NCBI GenBank assembly: GCA_019113245.1
Contig: DXHU01000002.1
Location: 1-60,834 of the forward strand
Direction of reading: 5' to 3'
Source: Candidatus Ornithospirochaeta avicola
GTDB taxonomy: Bacteria > Spirochaetota > Spirochaetia > Sphaerochaetales > Sphaerochaetaceae
Length of the DNA: 60,834 nucleotides
A model generated the notes under the pieces. That model searched no databases. It worked only from the letters and a program-made list of their open reading frames with translations, and was not told where the DNA came from. A program made the position numbers and the translations under genes. Shown in pieces: positions 51,431-60,661 of the stretch (its first letter is position 1; each line of letters opens with the position of its first letter).

Positions 51431-53230
51431 ATGGCCCGCTTTTCAGAAAAGACAATTAATGAAATCTCCACTAGACTTAGACTTTCTGATGTTGTTTCAG
51501 AATACAGCCGTCTTGTAAGGAAAGGATCTACGCTGTGGGCAAAATGTCCATTCCATTCAAATGGAAACGAGAGGACACCAAGCTTCAAAATCGATGATGA
51601 CAAAGGGCTTTATTACTGTTTCGGCTGCCATGAGTCCGGGGATATGTTCACATTCCTTGAGAAAATCGAGCATATGACTTTCTATGAAGCTGTTGAAAGT
51701 CTTGCGAAGAAAGCTGGTGTGGAAATTGAATATACAACTAATGAAAATTCTGGTGAAAGCAGAAGAAAGAGTGAAAGCGCGGCTCTTCTTGATCTTTATG
51801 AGAGGATCAACAACACATTCACATTCCTTTTGAAGCAGAAGAATGCAGCTCATGCAAGAGAGTATCTTGAAAGGAGAGGAATCAGTGAGGATATTGCTGA
51901 TAAATTCTCTTTAGGTTTTGCTCCTTCTTCTCCAGATTTTCTTTATGACTTTCTGAAGAAAAAAGGATATTCAGATGAAATTCTGAAAATGAGCGGACTT
52001 TTCAGTCAGAACAAGTTTCCATATCCTCTTTTTGTAAATCGCCTGATGTTTCCGATCCGTAATTTCCGAGGCCAGGTCGTTGCATTCTCGGCAAGAGATC
52101 TTTCTGGCCGGGAAGGAGCTCCTAAATATATAAACAGCCCGGAAACGGCAATCTACTCAAAAAGAAACAATCTTTATGGTCTTTTTGAGTCAATTCCATC
52201 TCTTAAGGAAAAGGATTCAAGTGCAATCTTATGCGAAGGAAACTTTGATGTAATAAGCATGCACCAGGCAGGATATAAAACTGCAATGGCAAGTCTTGGA
52301 ACCTCCTTTACCCAGGAGCAGGCAAAGCTTATAAGCCGCTATACAAGCAAGGTGGATCTTCTTTTTGACAGCGACGATGCGGGGCAGAACAGCACTGACA
52401 AGGCGATAATCATTCTAAATGGCTTTGATTTTGATATCAGGATACATCATCTTGAGCATTACAAGGATGCATCTGAAGCTCTTGAGAAAGAGGGAAAGAA
52501 AGGCGTAGAAAATGAGTTTGAATCAAGCCTCTCGGCCTTTGAATATCTTGTTCAAAAGAACATTAAACGTTATAATATTCAAACACCAAGGGGAAAGAGT
52601 GACTTTTTGTCATCATTTTCCCCTTTTATGGACTCTCTTAACAGCAATGTCGAGAAAGAAAGCTATATCAATGAGCTTGCGCTCAGAATTAATGCTTCTT
52701 TTTCGACTGTTGAGAAGGACCTGAGAAAAGGCAATGGGAGGGAAAAGGAAAAAGGCAATATAGAGGAAGTGCCGTTAAAGGAATTCAATCCCGCAAATTG
52801 CTCTCTTGATTTATATGCCATGATGATACTTGTAAATCACAGGCAACTATTTAATATTTACAGAAGAGAAATCAGTTTTGGCGATTTGAAGGACAAAGAT
52901 GCACAATCCCTTTATCTTGCTCTTGAGGATGCACTCAGAGACGGAGTCTCCTCAAATGAGGTTTTTCTGAGCCTTATTAACGATGACAGACTCAGAAATT
53001 ATGTATCAACCAGTTTCATGCTGGATGAGTTTTCTCGCTCAGCAGAGAATGTGCTGGATGAAGCTGTGGATAAAATAAGGCTGAGAAGCCTTGAAGAGAA
53101 GCGGGAAGTCGTTAACAAACAGATCAGGCTTCTTTCATCATCTCTGGATGCAGATGATATTTCCCATCTGATGGAGAAGAAGAAAGATATGGATGATGAG
53201 ATTAACGCAATAAAGAGCCGCATATACTAA
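51431..53230 (+). CDS. dnaG: DNA primase
   Basis: 599 aa from ATG 51431; a 17-residue longer reading overlaps the upstream gene and is rejected. Zinc-binding domain with C39, H42, C63, C66 (CPFH...CFGC), N-terminal ILSxxRLSDVVSEY, then TOPRIM: LYGLFES...AILCEGNFDVISMHQAG, MASLGTSFTQEQAKLISRY and LLFDSDDAGQNS. The C-terminal helicase-binding domain is divergent. First gene of the dnaG-rpoD unit. Confidence 0.96.
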   Translation: MARFSEKTINEISTRLRLSDVVSEYSRLVRKGSTLWAKCPFHSNGNERTPSFKIDDDKGLYYCFGCHESGDMFTFLEKIEHMTFYEAVESLAKKAGVEIEYTTNENSGESRRKSESAALLDLYERINNTFTFLLKQKNAAHAREYLERRGISEDIADKFSLGFAPSSPDFLYDFLKKKGYSDEILKMSGLFSQNKFPYPLFVNRLMFPIRNFRGQVVAFSARDLSGREGAPKYINSPETAIYSKRNNLYGLFESIPSLKEKDSSAILCEGNFDVISMHQAGYKTAMASLGTSFTQEQAKLISRYTSKVDLLFDSDDAGQNSTDKAIIILNGFDFDIRIHHLEHYKDASEALEKEGKKGVENEFESSLSAFEYLVQKNIKRYNIQTPRGKSDFLSSFSPFMDSLNSNVEKESYINELALRINASFSTVEKDLRKGNGREKEKGNIEEVPLKEFNPANCSLDLYAMMILVNHRQLFNIYRREISFGDLKDKDAQSLYLALEDALRDGVSSNEVFLSLINDDRLRNYVSTSFMLDEFSRSAENVLDEAVDKIRLRSLEEKREVVNKQIRLLSSSLDADDISHLMEKKKDMDDEINAIKSRIY

Positions 53231-53248
53231 CGAGGTATATTCAAAGGA

Positions 53249-55675
53249 ATGGGACAGGAAGATTTTAAAAATCAGTCATTTTATGAAGAACTTGTAAAAA
53301 CCGGAAAAGAAAACGGTCTTGTTACACTTGATGATATTGTACAGGCAACAAAGTCACTGAAGCTATCTCTACCTGAGATTGCTGACATATCACAGATGCT
53401 TAAAAATGACGGAATTCATGTTGAGGATGATTCTGAAGAGGAAAATTTCTCACCCACAGAATCTGATCTTACAGAGGATTTCGATGATGAGCTTCCCCCA
53501 AGCGAAGATGAGCTTTCTGAAGATGAATTCCTTCCTTCTGAAGAGGAAGAAGAGCACAGTGAAGATGATGACGAGCCTATGGATATCGATGAGGCTCTTT
53601 CTCAGGATGATAGCCAGAAAGAAGAAGCTGATGATGAGGATGATGATATAGACGATCTTTCTGCCGAGAATGAGGATGAGAATGATGCTCTTTCTGATTT
53701 CAAAGGTCCGGATGATGAGTCTTTTGCCTCCACTGAGAGATTTATTGATATCTCAAATTTCTCAGACAGCAGCATGGAACACACCAAGACCAGCACAAAA
53801 ATCGATGCTGGAGTAGATGATCCTATCAGGCTGTATCTTAAAGAGATAGGAAATGAAAGTCTTCTTACAGGCGAGCAGGAAGTTGAGCTTGCCATGCAGA
53901 TGGAAAGAGGAGCAGATATTGTCAAATCCGTTATCCGTGAGTCCGGCATACTTATTTCTTTTTTCTCCAAGGTCCTTGAGAAAATGCAGACCAAAATCGA
54001 TGATGACACAGAGGAGACGCTTTCTACAGAAGAGCTCAAGGAATTCCTTTCCGTCCAGAAGAGATACAATGCAAACTACAAGGATGCTCTCAACAGAGAA
54101 ATGGCTCAGAACTTCAAGACATATAACGAGATGAAGAGTCGCATGAGCCTTGCAGGCGAGGATATATCTAAGAATGAGGAGATTCTTGCTTTAAGAGAGA
54201 ATATCCTCAACCGTCTGGGAGGCTATCCGGATGAGTCTTCTAAAGTTTTCAAGGGCAAGAAAAGGAAGGATTTTGCAACTCGTGAAGCCTGGATTGAATA
54301 TGCCCGTGAAAAGACAAGAGCAAAGTACATAAAAGAGCTTAAAGACAATATTGCAAATGCAAAAGCTGAAGAGAAAAAGGCCAACAGTGAAATACAGAGC
54401 CAGCTTTATTCTCTTCTTGATGAATATAAGGCAAACAATCCTTCAAAGAGCGAGATGGATATCGAGAAGGAGAAGAAGAAGATTGAGGACAAGCTTCTTG
54501 CGGAGCACAAAGCAAGAATGCTTCAGCTTTCCAAGAAATATACTGACTGGACAAAAGAACTTGAAGGTCTTTCATCTGGCCGTTATATTCCTGTTTCCGA
54601 TTGGATTACCCCTTTGGAGATGCAGCAGGAGGAAATAGATGATCTTACTCAGATTTTCATCAATGCAAAAAAGAAAATAAAAGAGTGCCAGGAAAAGAAG
54701 GACCGTTCATCCAGAAAGCTGAGAATCTCAAGCATAAGAGAGCTCAGACAGCTTGGCCGCGATTTAGCAACAAGAAGCAAGGCCAAGGAGATTGAAGAAT
54801 CTCTTAATATGACAAGCGATCAGATCAAAGAAGAAATCAAGGATCTTCAGCTTACAGAGAAAGAGCTTAGAAACATAGAATATGATTTTGAGTGTTCAAC
54901 TGACGATATTCTTGAGAATGTGAAAAATATTGAATACGGGCAGAAGATTCTAAAGGCTGCAAAAGACAGGCTTATTAAAGCAAATCTTCGTCTTGTTGTC
55001 TCCATTGCAAAGAAGTATAACAACAGAGGCCTCATGTTCTTTGATCTTGTTCAGGAAGGCAATATAGGACTTATAAAGGCAGTTGAGAAATTTGAGTACA
55101 AGAAGGGATATAAATTCTCAACATATGCAACTTGGTGGATCCGTCAGGCAATAACAAGAAGCATTTCTGATCAGGCAAGGACAATAAGAGTCCCTGTTCA
55201 TATGATCGAGCAGATAAACAAGGTTGTAAGGGAGTCCAGAATTCTTATGCAGCTTTATGGAAGAGAGCCGACTGACAAGGAGATAGCTGAGCGCCTTGAT
55301 TGGCCTGAGTCAAAGGTCAAGAACGTCAAGAGCGTAGCACGTGAGCCTATAAGTCTTGAAACTCCGGTAGGAGAGGAAGAGGACAGCGTGCTTTCTGACT
55401 TCATTGAAGACAAGGATGCTGAAAATCCTGCAAACAGGACAACTTATGTTCTTCTTCAGGATAAGATCAGGGAACTTCTTTCAGAGCTCCCAGAGCGTGA
55501 GCAGGAAGTCCTCAGGATGCGCTTTGGTCTTGATGACGGCTATTCTCTTACCCTTGAGGAAGTTGGCCTTTACTTTGATGTCACAAGAGAGAGAATAAGG
55601 CAGATTGAGGCAAAGGCCTTGAGACGTCTTCGCTTCCCTTCAAGAAGTAAGAAACTAAAAGACTGGAATGAGTAG
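53249..55675 (+). CDS. rpoD: housekeeping sigma factor RpoD
   Basis: 808 aa, long for RpoD. Region 1.1-like start (residues 1-52), then an acidic low-complexity linker (~55-150, runs of D/E/S), region 1.2 ([28 protein letters not shown], ~191), a large charged non-conserved region (~235-545), region 2 ([63 protein letters not shown]), region 3 and region 4 ([18 protein letters not shown]...[16 protein letters not shown]). AAAGGA SD. It reads the TTGACA/TATAAT promoters seen throughout the window. Confidence 0.97.
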   Translation: MGQEDFKNQSFYEELVKTGKENGLVTLDDIVQATKSLKLSLPEIADISQMLKNDGIHVEDDSEEENFSPTESDLTEDFDDELPPSEDELSEDEFLPSEEEEEHSEDDDEPMDIDEALSQDDSQKEEADDEDDDIDDLSAENEDENDALSDFKGPDDESFASTERFIDISNFSDSSMEHTKTSTKIDAGVDDPIRLYLKEIGNESLLTGEQEVELAMQMERGADIVKSVIRESGILISFFSKVLEKMQTKIDDDTEETLSTEELKEFLSVQKRYNANYKDALNREMAQNFKTYNEMKSRMSLAGEDISKNEEILALRENILNRLGGYPDESSKVFKGKKRKDFATREAWIEYAREKTRAKYIKELKDNIANAKAEEKKANSEIQSQLYSLLDEYKANNPSKSEMDIEKEKKKIEDKLLAEHKARMLQLSKKYTDWTKELEGLSSGRYIPVSDWITPLEMQQEEIDDLTQIFINAKKKIKECQEKKDRSSRKLRISSIRELRQLGRDLATRSKAKEIEESLNMTSDQIKEEIKDLQLTEKELRNIEYDFECSTDDILENVKNIEYGQKILKAAKDRLIKANLRLVVSIAKKYNNRGLMFFDLVQEGNIGLIKAVEKFEYKKGYKFSTYATWWIRQAITRSISDQARTIRVPVHMIEQINKVVRESRILMQLYGREPTDKEIAERLDWPESKVKNVKSVAREPISLETPVGEEEDSVLSDFIEDKDAENPANRTTYVLLQDKIRELLSELPEREQEVLRMRFGLDDGYSLTLEEVGLYFDVTRERIRQIEAKALRRLRFPSRSKKLKDWNE

Positions 55676-55730
55676 AAAAAAATCTTGAAAGTCGTTAATA
55701 TCATATAGTCTTAAGGAGAAATGCTTGATT

Positions 55731-56597
55731 ATGGCAAACGAGAAACTAGAGTGTTTGAAGAAACTGCAGGTAGTCTTACAGAAGAAATTTGTTCTGGAAG
55801 ATGAGGTTCATAACATTCCATGTAATCTTATAAAGAAAAGCGAAGAGCTTGATGCGGCAAAGACTAAGCTTGATAATCTCACTCAGGCTAGGGACGCTGT
55901 TGAATCTGAGCTTAAAAGTCTTTCTATCAGATACGATGATGCATTCAATAAGAGAGTAGAGTATGAGAAGCAGATGGAATTCATCTCAACTCAGAGAGAG
56001 TATGAAGCTCTTTCAAAGCAGCTGGATGAAGCCAATGTTACAGAGAACTCCCTTTTAAAGCTTAAGGAAGCAAAGAATACAGAACTTTCAAAGCTTAATG
56101 CAGAGATTGAGACTCAGTCTGCTGTAGTAGATGCTCTTCAGACAGAGCATGATGATGAGAAGAAGGATGTTGATGCCCTTCTTGAGTCAAAGAATGCTGA
56201 GATTTCAGCTCTTGACGCTGAGTGCTCTTCAATAAGGGAAAGCATCATTTCAGATGAGCTTTTTGACAAATTCTCCAATATTGTGAGAAAGAAGGACGGC
56301 TATGGCATAGTTCCAGTCTATGGTCAGGTATGTACAGGCTGTGATCTGATTCTTCCTGTTCAGTTTGTTATTGACCTTGAACTGAAGAACCAGAAGGATG
56401 AGATTGACTATTGTCCGTACTGCTCAAGAATCATATATAAAGAGCATCTTGATGAAGAGACAGAGAAGAACTACACATTCGAGAAGCTTGAGAATAAGAT
56501 TGAAGGCAGAAATACTCATGCTGAGGACCTTGGCTCTAAGGATGACAATGATACATTTGATGAGTCAATGGAGATGGACGACAGTTTCGATTTCTAA
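55731..56597 (+). CDS. coiled-coil protein with C-terminal zinc ribbon
   Basis: About 288 aa. A long antiparallel-type coiled coil (~15-180; LTQARDAVESELKSL..., SKQLDEANVTENSLLKL) then a four-cysteine ribbon: CTGCDLIL and DYCPYCSR, separated by about 26 residues (zf-RING_7/C4 type). The C-terminus is acidic. Relatives are described as rod-like proteins binding RNA or DNA; function here unknown. Next to rpoD and rnpB, an order I recall from treponemes. ATG 55731 or the in-frame TTG 55725 (better SD spacing). Confidence 0.82.
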   Translation: MANEKLECLKKLQVVLQKKFVLEDEVHNIPCNLIKKSEELDAAKTKLDNLTQARDAVESELKSLSIRYDDAFNKRVEYEKQMEFISTQREYEALSKQLDEANVTENSLLKLKEAKNTELSKLNAEIETQSAVVDALQTEHDDEKKDVDALLESKNAEISALDAECSSIRESIISDELFDKFSNIVRKKDGYGIVPVYGQVCTGCDLILPVQFVIDLELKNQKDEIDYCPYCSRIIYKEHLDEETEKNYTFEKLENKIEGRNTHAEDLGSKDDNDTFDESMEMDDSFDF

Positions 56598-56604
56598 GCA
56601 TATT

Positions 56605-56926
56605 TCAGGTATCTGAAGTAATCGCTGCATGCAGAGGAAAGTCCGGGCACCACAGGACAGAGACGCTGGATAACGTCCAGGAGCAGTAATGCTACAGATA
56701 GTGCAACAGAAAGTATACCGCCGCAAGGTAAGGGTGAAAAGGTGGAGTAAGAGCCCACCGCGCAGGTAGTGATACCTGTGGCATGGTAAACCTCGTCTGG
56801 TGCAAGGCCAAGAAGTGACTGGGTTTGTCCGCCCGACAGTCACGGGTAGGCTGCTTGAGGCTATGAGCAATCATAGTCCGAGATAGATGATTACATAAAC
56901 AGAACTCGGCTTATCAGATGCCTGAT
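56605..56926 (+). ncRNA. rnpB: RNase P RNA (class A)
   Basis: About 322 nt. P1 ends pair (TCAGGTATCTGA at 56605 with TCAGATGCCTGA near 56914). Conserved elements: GAGGAAAGTCCGGGC, ACAGAAA...CCGCC, GGTAAGGGTGAAA, GGTAAACC, AGATAGATGATTAC and ACAGAACTCGGCTTA in the correct order. Catalytic RNA of tRNA 5' maturation. The 5' stem begins only 7 nt after the preceding stop codon. Confidence 0.97.
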
Positions 56927-56947
56927 TTTATATTATAGGAGGCTGTA

Positions 56948-57727
56948 ATGAGAAAACTATTGATTTTTCTTTTGCTGCCTCTCTTTTTATTCATATCATG
57001 CAATGATGATGCTGATTATGAAGACCTGTTTTCAGAAAAAAGATACCAGGATTTGATTACTAAAGCTGAAGAGATGCTTGCAAGCACTCTTGATGAAGAA
57101 GCTCTCTATTATAAAGCCAGAAGCCATTATTATCTGAATGAAAATGAAGAGGCTTCATCCTCAGCTCTTTTATTTTCATTAGTATTTGATGATGACTCTG
57201 AATACTATCATCATGCACTGCGAATCGTATTGAACACACGCGATGATGAGTATGCAATAAAAGCTGCAAGAAAGCTAATTGATGATGATAAGATTACTAA
57301 GAACAACAGGATAAGGTATTATCAGGTTCTCGTCAAAAACGGAATAAATGAAGAGGCAGATGAAGTATATTCAACACTCCTTGGTCTTTTAAATGAGAAG
57401 GAAATGCTATATCTTATGCTTTCATGCATGCCTGACAGCACCAAGATCATAACAGCCCTTGAAAACTATTATGCAGAATATGGGCTTGATGATTATATGA
57501 TTTCTTCTCTTGAAACTCTTATTCCTGTTTTCATCAAGCGTTCTGATATAAGCATCGCTTATGCGCTAATATCAAATCTCAGTTCAAAAATCGATACGCC
57601 AGAGCTCCTGCTTACTCTTGGTGATTTCTTCTATGCAGCAAAAGAGAGAAACAAGGCTTTTTATTTCTGGAGCCTAGCAGAAGAAGATTATCCGCTTCAG
57701 GCCGGACTCAGAATGCGAGATTACTGA
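56948..57727 (+). CDS. lipoprotein with TPR-like repeats
   Basis: 259 aa. Signal peptide of about 17 residues (KLLIFLLLPLFLFISC) with a lipobox ending at C18, then an acidic helical protein with repeat-like helix pairs (YKARSHYYLNENEEASSSALLFSL; AIKAARKLIDDDKIT; KERNKAFYFWSLAEEDYPLQAGLRM). Similar in layout to TPR or BamD-type proteins but no specific family recognised. Strong SD (AGGAGG). Tail overlaps convergent mazG by 7 nt. Confidence 0.8.
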   Translation: MRKLLIFLLLPLFLFISCNDDADYEDLFSEKRYQDLITKAEEMLASTLDEEALYYKARSHYYLNENEEASSSALLFSLVFDDDSEYYHHALRIVLNTRDDEYAIKAARKLIDDDKITKNNRIRYYQVLVKNGINEEADEVYSTLLGLLNEKEMLYLMLSCMPDSTKIITALENYYAEYGLDDYMISSLETLIPVFIKRSDISIAYALISNLSSKIDTPELLLTLGDFFYAAKERNKAFYFWSLAEEDYPLQAGLRMRDY

Positions 57728-58542
57728 GCTCTTACCTCTGCTTTCACCTCATCCCAGATTTTATCCAGGGTATCTAAATCAGAGCTCATTATATCTATTC
57801 CTCTTTCTTCTGCTTTCTTGATAACTGAAAGAAATCTTTTCTCAACCTTTCTGTTGCATCTTTCAAGTGCTGCAGTTGCTCTAACATCCAGGAATCTCGA
57901 GAGGTTTACAACAGAGCATAAAAGATCCCCAATTTCTTCTTCTATATGCTCTTTATTGTTTTCATAGACTGCATCCTCAACTTCTTTTAATTCCTCTTTG
58001 ACTTTTAAAAGAGCTCCATTTGCATCAGGCCAGTCAAAACCGACTTTATGCATTTTCTTCTGAATTTCATAGCATCGCTCGAGAGGGGGTAGGGAAGAGG
58101 GGATGTGTGAAAATATCTTATCGCCTTCGAACTTCTTTCCCTCAATATTTTCCTTCACACTGTTCCAAAGAGAAAGAACCTCTTTCTCGTTTTCAGCTTT
58201 TTTGTCACTAAATACATGAGGATGCCTTCTGATCAACTTTTCACAGACCTCATTTATAGCATCTGCAGGAGAAAAATTACCTTTTTCATCAGAAATATAT
58301 AAAGCTAGAAAGAGGTTTATCATTATATCACCGATTTCCTCCCTCATCATGCTTATATCTTTTTTATCACATCCTTCAATGTATTCATATGTTTCATCAA
58401 TGAGACTTATTGCAGCACTTTTCTCGCTTTGCTTTCTGTCCCAAGGACAGCCTTCTGGAGATCTGAGTGCGGTTATTATCTCGTATAGGTTTTTGCATGC
58501 ATCTGATATGTTATCTGCTTTATTAAGTTTATAGTCAATCAT
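57721..58542 (-). CDS. mazG: nucleoside triphosphate pyrophosphohydrolase MazG
   Basis: 273 aa, two MazG repeats. GCPWDRKQSEKSAAISLIDETYEYIEG (family CPWDxxQ...EExxE), REEIGDIMINLF, RRHPHVFSDKK, and a second half ERCYEIQKKMHKVGFDWPD...EEIGDLLCSVVNLSRFL. Hydrolyses NTPs to NMP and PPi, including aberrant nucleotides; also involved in stress responses. No operon partners. Confidence 0.95.
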   Translation of the reverse strand: MIDYKLNKADNISDACKNLYEIITALRSPEGCPWDRKQSEKSAAISLIDETYEYIEGCDKKDISMMREEIGDIMINLFLALYISDEKGNFSPADAINEVCEKLIRRHPHVFSDKKAENEKEVLSLWNSVKENIEGKKFEGDKIFSHIPSSLPPLERCYEIQKKMHKVGFDWPDANGALLKVKEELKEVEDAVYENNKEHIEEEIGDLLCSVVNLSRFLDVRATAALERCNRKVEKRFLSVIKKAEERGIDIMSSDLDTLDKIWDEVKAEVRAQ

Positions 58543-58635
58543 GATTTTAATTTAGTCATTTTTCATGTAAATTGGTAGTATAAAATATAATAAAACTTAA
58601 TTGTCATAAATCTATCTGATTTGAAAGGAAAAATT

Positions 58636-59070
58636 ATGATAAAAATACTTTTTGTATGCCATGGGAACATATGCAGGTCAGCAATGGCTGAATGCATGGC
58701 AAAAGACTTTGCTGCAAAAAACAATGTTTCTGAATTATTTTATTTTGATAGTGCTGCAACAAGTAAAGAGGAGATTGGAAATAGAATTTATCCTCCAGCT
58801 AGAGAAAAGCTGAAAGATATGAATATAGCAGTATGTGATCATAAAGCGCGTCAGATAACAAAACAAGATATTAAGGAATTCGATTATATATATTATATGG
58901 ATGACAAAAATAAGAGAAACATTATAAGACTTTTCGGATTTCTTCCAGATAATACAAGGCCTCTTCTTGAAAATAAAGATATTGCGGATCCATGGTATAC
59001 AGGAAATTTTGAGCAGACATATAATGATATCAAAAGAGGCTTAGAAAATATGTTTGAAAATCTCAGATAA
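58636..59070 (+). CDS. low-molecular-weight protein tyrosine phosphatase
   Basis: 144 aa from ATG 58636 (SD AAAGGA). N-terminal P-loop C8-HGNIC-R14-S15 (CX5RS), and DPWYTGNF near residue 118 with the general-acid Asp. Cytosolic; substrates are often polysaccharide-export or stress proteins. It is the last chromosomal gene before the phage; the coding strand is AT-rich but not unlike its neighbours. Confidence 0.92.
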   Translation: MIKILFVCHGNICRSAMAECMAKDFAAKNNVSELFYFDSAATSKEEIGNRIYPPAREKLKDMNIAVCDHKARQITKQDIKEFDYIYYMDDKNKRNIIRLFGFLPDNTRPLLENKDIADPWYTGNFEQTYNDIKRGLENMFENLR

Positions 59071-59301
59071 TTCTGTTTCTATAAACAAGTACAGATTAAG
59101 CTGAGATTTATGCTAAAAATTCATCATTGTATCGGTAGAGAATAATACAAATATAATTTCAGAAGAAATATTCATTTAAGAGAATAGCTTTCCTGATCTA
59201 TGGTATAATATAAATAGAAATATTCAATAAAAATTAATTTTCCAAAATCACTCTAATTTTTCTAATATAGTCGATAAATAGATGGATAAATATGATATTC
59301 T

Positions 59302-59329
59302 AGTTGACAGAATATATATTATATACATT
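59302..59329 (+). other. dif-like Xer site, presumed left attachment site of the prophage
   Basis: An 11-bp arm AGTTGACAGAA (59302-59312), a 6-bp TATATA centre, and an 11-bp arm TTATATACATT (59319-59329). From memory it agrees with B. subtilis dif at about 21 of 28 positions and with E. coli dif at about 18. The gap 59071-59363 (293 bp) holds nothing else clear. The TTGACA inside the left arm could also be a -35 box, but a matching -10 is missing. If this is an attachment site, a second copy should lie several kb downstream, outside the window. Confidence 0.65.
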
Positions 59330-59363
59330 TTTTGCAATTCTTTGTTTTATAAGGAGTTAATAT

Positions 59364-59549
59364 ATGAAGTTGATTAATTGGATTCGAGATCACTGTAATA
59401 AATATGCAGTGTATTGTGTATGTTTATGCATTGTTTTAGTTATAGTGCTTGCAATGTGTACTGGATGTCAGGGATTAGCTAATGCTAATGGTGACGGTAA
59501 TCAGATTGTTATTTCTAGAAAAATAGGAGATGTTAAAAATGAGAAATGA
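59364..59549 (+). CDS. small lipoprotein-like membrane protein of the prophage
   Basis: 61 aa, SD AAGGAG. A charged start, one hydrophobic segment (~15-31, rich in Cys) and CTGC ending at C35, an imperfect lipobox with Cys at -3. A short outer part (about 26 residues) with IVISRK. It is not a standard gokushovirus gene. It overlaps the next ORF by 11 nt and so belongs to the phage operon. A role in superinfection exclusion, as for some phage lipoproteins, is only a guess. Confidence 0.65.
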   Translation: MKLINWIRDHCNKYAVYCVCLCIVLVIVLAMCTGCQGLANANGDGNQIVISRKIGDVKNEK

Positions 59550-59745
59550 AACGCTAGGATATATTCCAGTAGATTCGGTTTTGAAGGATATGTTTGATGA
59601 TTTTTTAGATTCTTATATTAATTGTAATTCTTTTTCTGATTCTCGCGAACAGTGTTCTTTGAATCAGAAGGCGTTAATTCTTGCTGTAAATTCGGCTTTA
59701 GTTTATAAGCGTGAATATTTTAAGAAGAAGGAGAATACTAAATGA
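59539..59745 (+). CDS. small phage protein before the J-like gene
   Basis: 68 aa from ATG 59539 with SD GGAGA. Acidic first half (DSVLKDMFDDFLDSYINCN) and a basic C-terminus (KREYFKKKENTK). Not recognised. Overlaps the lipoprotein-like gene by 11 nt and the J-like gene by 4 nt (ATGA), i.e. a compact viral cassette. Codons end in T very often, as in ssDNA phages. Confidence 0.65.
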   Translation: MRNETLGYIPVDSVLKDMFDDFLDSYINCNSFSDSREQCSLNQKALILAVNSALVYKREYFKKKENTK

Positions 59746-59819
59746 GGCGTAGACGTGGTAGATCTAAAAGACGTAAGTCTTACAATTATCGTGTTCGTAG
59801 AGGTGGTATAAGGCTGTGA
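59742..59819 (+). CDS. J-like DNA-packaging peptide of the gokushovirus
   Basis: 25 aa, too short for standard gene finders. Extremely basic: starts MRRRRGRSKRR and ends VRRGGIRL. Gokushoviruses and phiX174 encode a similar tiny DNA-binding protein (J/VP8 type) whose C-terminus is a conserved RGG-[IF]-R-hydrophobic. Neutralises the packaged ssDNA inside the capsid. Start overlaps the upstream stop (ATGA) and its stop overlaps the VP4 GTG start. Confidence 0.8.
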   Translation: MRRRRGRSKRRKSYNYRVRRGGIRL

Positions 59820-60661
59820 GGTGTACTCATCCATTCTTTATGCGTATTGATGGAAGATTTCATTATGATGTTCTTTCTCATCGCACTACTGATGTTTGGC
59901 AGATTCCTTGCGGTAAGTGTGCAGCTTGTAAGAAAAATAGGTCTAAAGCTTGGGCTTTGAGGATTATGTTAGAGTGTTTAGATCATGATGATTCTGCATT
60001 TATTACACTTACTTATGAAGATGAGTTTGTTCCTGTAACTGATGAAGGTTTACTGACTTTGAAGAAAGATGATCTAACTAGATTTTTCAAGCGTTTAAGA
60101 ATGGTTCTTGACTACCCTATTAAATACTATGCGTGTGGTGAGTATGGCGATAAATTCGGTAGACCTCATTTTCATGCAATAGTATTCGGATTACGTCCAG
60201 AAGATTGGATTAAAGTATCTGATAACTGGAAGTATGGTTTTGTAAAGGTTGGTGATGTTGAGCTTGCATCGGCAAATTACGTAGCTGGCTATATTCAGAA
60301 AAAGTTATACGGTGATTTGGCTGATGAGGTATATGATGGCATTGTTCCACCCTACTCTGTAATGTCAAAAGGTATAGGCGAAAGGTATTTACGTAAAAAC
60401 TATGATAAACTTGTTTCTGACGGTTATATCATGTTTCATGGCAAAAAATTGCCCATTCCTCGCACTTTTTGGTATTACGCTGAAAAGGATCATCGCAATT
60501 ATTATAAAGCTCAGACTGACCGAATGATTTCTTCTGAGAAGAGACAAATTTTAATGTTAAAGAAAAAAGGCATTGACATTTCTCAGTATCGTAAGTTTGA
60601 GGAAAAGGCTCTTGCGTCACTTGAATATGCTTTGTCTAGTATGGAGAAAATGAAAAAATGA
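59816..60661 (+). CDS. gokushovirus replication initiation protein (VP4)
   Basis: 281 aa, GTG start overlapping the J-like stop (GTGA). CGKCAACKKNRSKAW gives Cys 32, 35 and 38; TLTYEDEFVP; YYACGEYGDKFGRPHFHAIVFG contains the HUH metal-binding pair H118/H120; and SANYVAGYIQKK has candidate nicking tyrosines Y155 and Y159 with Lys 162/163. These are the hallmarks of Microviridae (gokushovirus) rolling-circle Rep proteins. It nicks the origin and re-joins the circle. Overlaps the next ORF by 4 nt. Confidence 0.95.
   Translation: MRCTHPFFMRIDGRFHYDVLSHRTTDVWQIPCGKCAACKKNRSKAWALRIMLECLDHDDSAFITLTYEDEFVPVTDEGLLTLKKDDLTRFFKRLRMVLDYPIKYYACGEYGDKFGRPHFHAIVFGLRPEDWIKVSDNWKYGFVKVGDVELASANYVAGYIQKKLYGDLADEVYDGIVPPYSVMSKGIGERYLRKNYDKLVSDGYIMFHGKKLPIPRTFWYYAEKDHRNYYKAQTDRMISSEKRQILMLKKKGIDISQYRKFEEKALASLEYALSSMEKMKK

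Noticed and set aside
59304..59332. TTGACA of the dif-like site as a promoter
   Set aside because: Seventeen bases downstream there is only ATTTTT; other spacings give no convincing -10. Not excluded, but the dif-like symmetry explains more.
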